DNA of 20,812 bases from a virus: the IMG/VR virus record IMGVR_UViG_3300021061_000018, positions 1 to 20,812 of that record. One strand, 5' to 3'. The position numbers were made by a program, and so were the translations under genes. The notes beneath the pieces were generated by a model, which was not told the origin of the DNA, ran no database searches, and worked only from the letters and a program-made list of their open reading frames with translations. Shown here piece after piece: positions 20,723 to 20,812 of the stretch; within the stretch, counting starts at the first letter, position 1; each line of letters starts with the position of its first letter.

Positions 20723-20812
20723 CGAGCTAGGAGGTATACCCCGATGAGTAGCGTTCATCAAGGCAAGGCGGCTGACTCGCCGTTTATTCCCCATGCGCTC
20801 GCGCTCGGGAAG
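20686..20812. repeat. Terminal direct repeat, right copy (circle closure)
   Basis: Identical to 1-127. The gene fragment starting at 20744 is the same gene as that at 59 and should not be counted twice. Confidence 0.9.

Overview
The window is a complete circular element. Its first 127 bases (1-127) recur exactly as its last 127 (20686-20812), so the molecule is most simply a 20,685-bp circle cut at an arbitrary point, and the gene that starts at 59 is continuous with the right end. Base composition is moderately GC-rich. Several families I recognise are typical of prophages and islands in Alphaproteobacteria, most likely Rhizobiales/Hyphomicrobiales: the small XRE regulators, the HGxxxGAPKG protein with its upstream partner, the winged-helix early protein and the HTH replication protein. 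No rRNA, tRNA gene, CRISPR array or recognisable IS transposase is present.

Layout on the circle. (1) 4003-8131, regulatory and cargo region: two small HTH regulators, a divergent promoter region, and a run of exported proteins (a signal-peptide protein with four cysteines, a Tat-signal protein, a small secreted protein enclosed by perfect 40-bp inverted repeats, and a periplasmic staphylococcal-nuclease-type nuclease). (2) 8177-10918, integration module: a candidate attP resembling the 3' end of a tRNA-Ser, flanked by short repeats, then a P4-type tyrosine integrase overlapping by one base a 394-aa protein of unknown role. (3) 11044-15046, early/replication operon with tightly overlapping genes: an excisionase-like MerR/Xis-type HTH, small unknown proteins, a winged-helix protein, a DnaB-type replicative helicase, and an HTH replication-initiator-like protein whose gene carries iteron-like repeats that may be the origin. 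(4) 15245-20538 and, across the circle junction, 59-3983, late-type module: two ejection/internal-virion-like proteins, a tail-fibre-like protein, a tail-associated small protein, unknown proteins, and an 867-aa repeat-rich protein with an embedded M15 zinc peptidase domain.

What stands out is what is missing. The genes of a temperate podovirus-like phage are present for integration, replication, host adsorption, wall penetration and DNA ejection. No gene looks like a terminase, portal, major capsid, scaffold or tail tube protein, and almost all the sequence is accounted for. The best working reading is a satellite-like or phage-plasmid-like element that brings its own adsorption/ejection parts and would borrow capsid and packaging from a helper. 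A deletion derivative of a phage, or an assembly that joined two phage segments, would also explain it. These are inferences: what is seen is gene content, order and circular closure.
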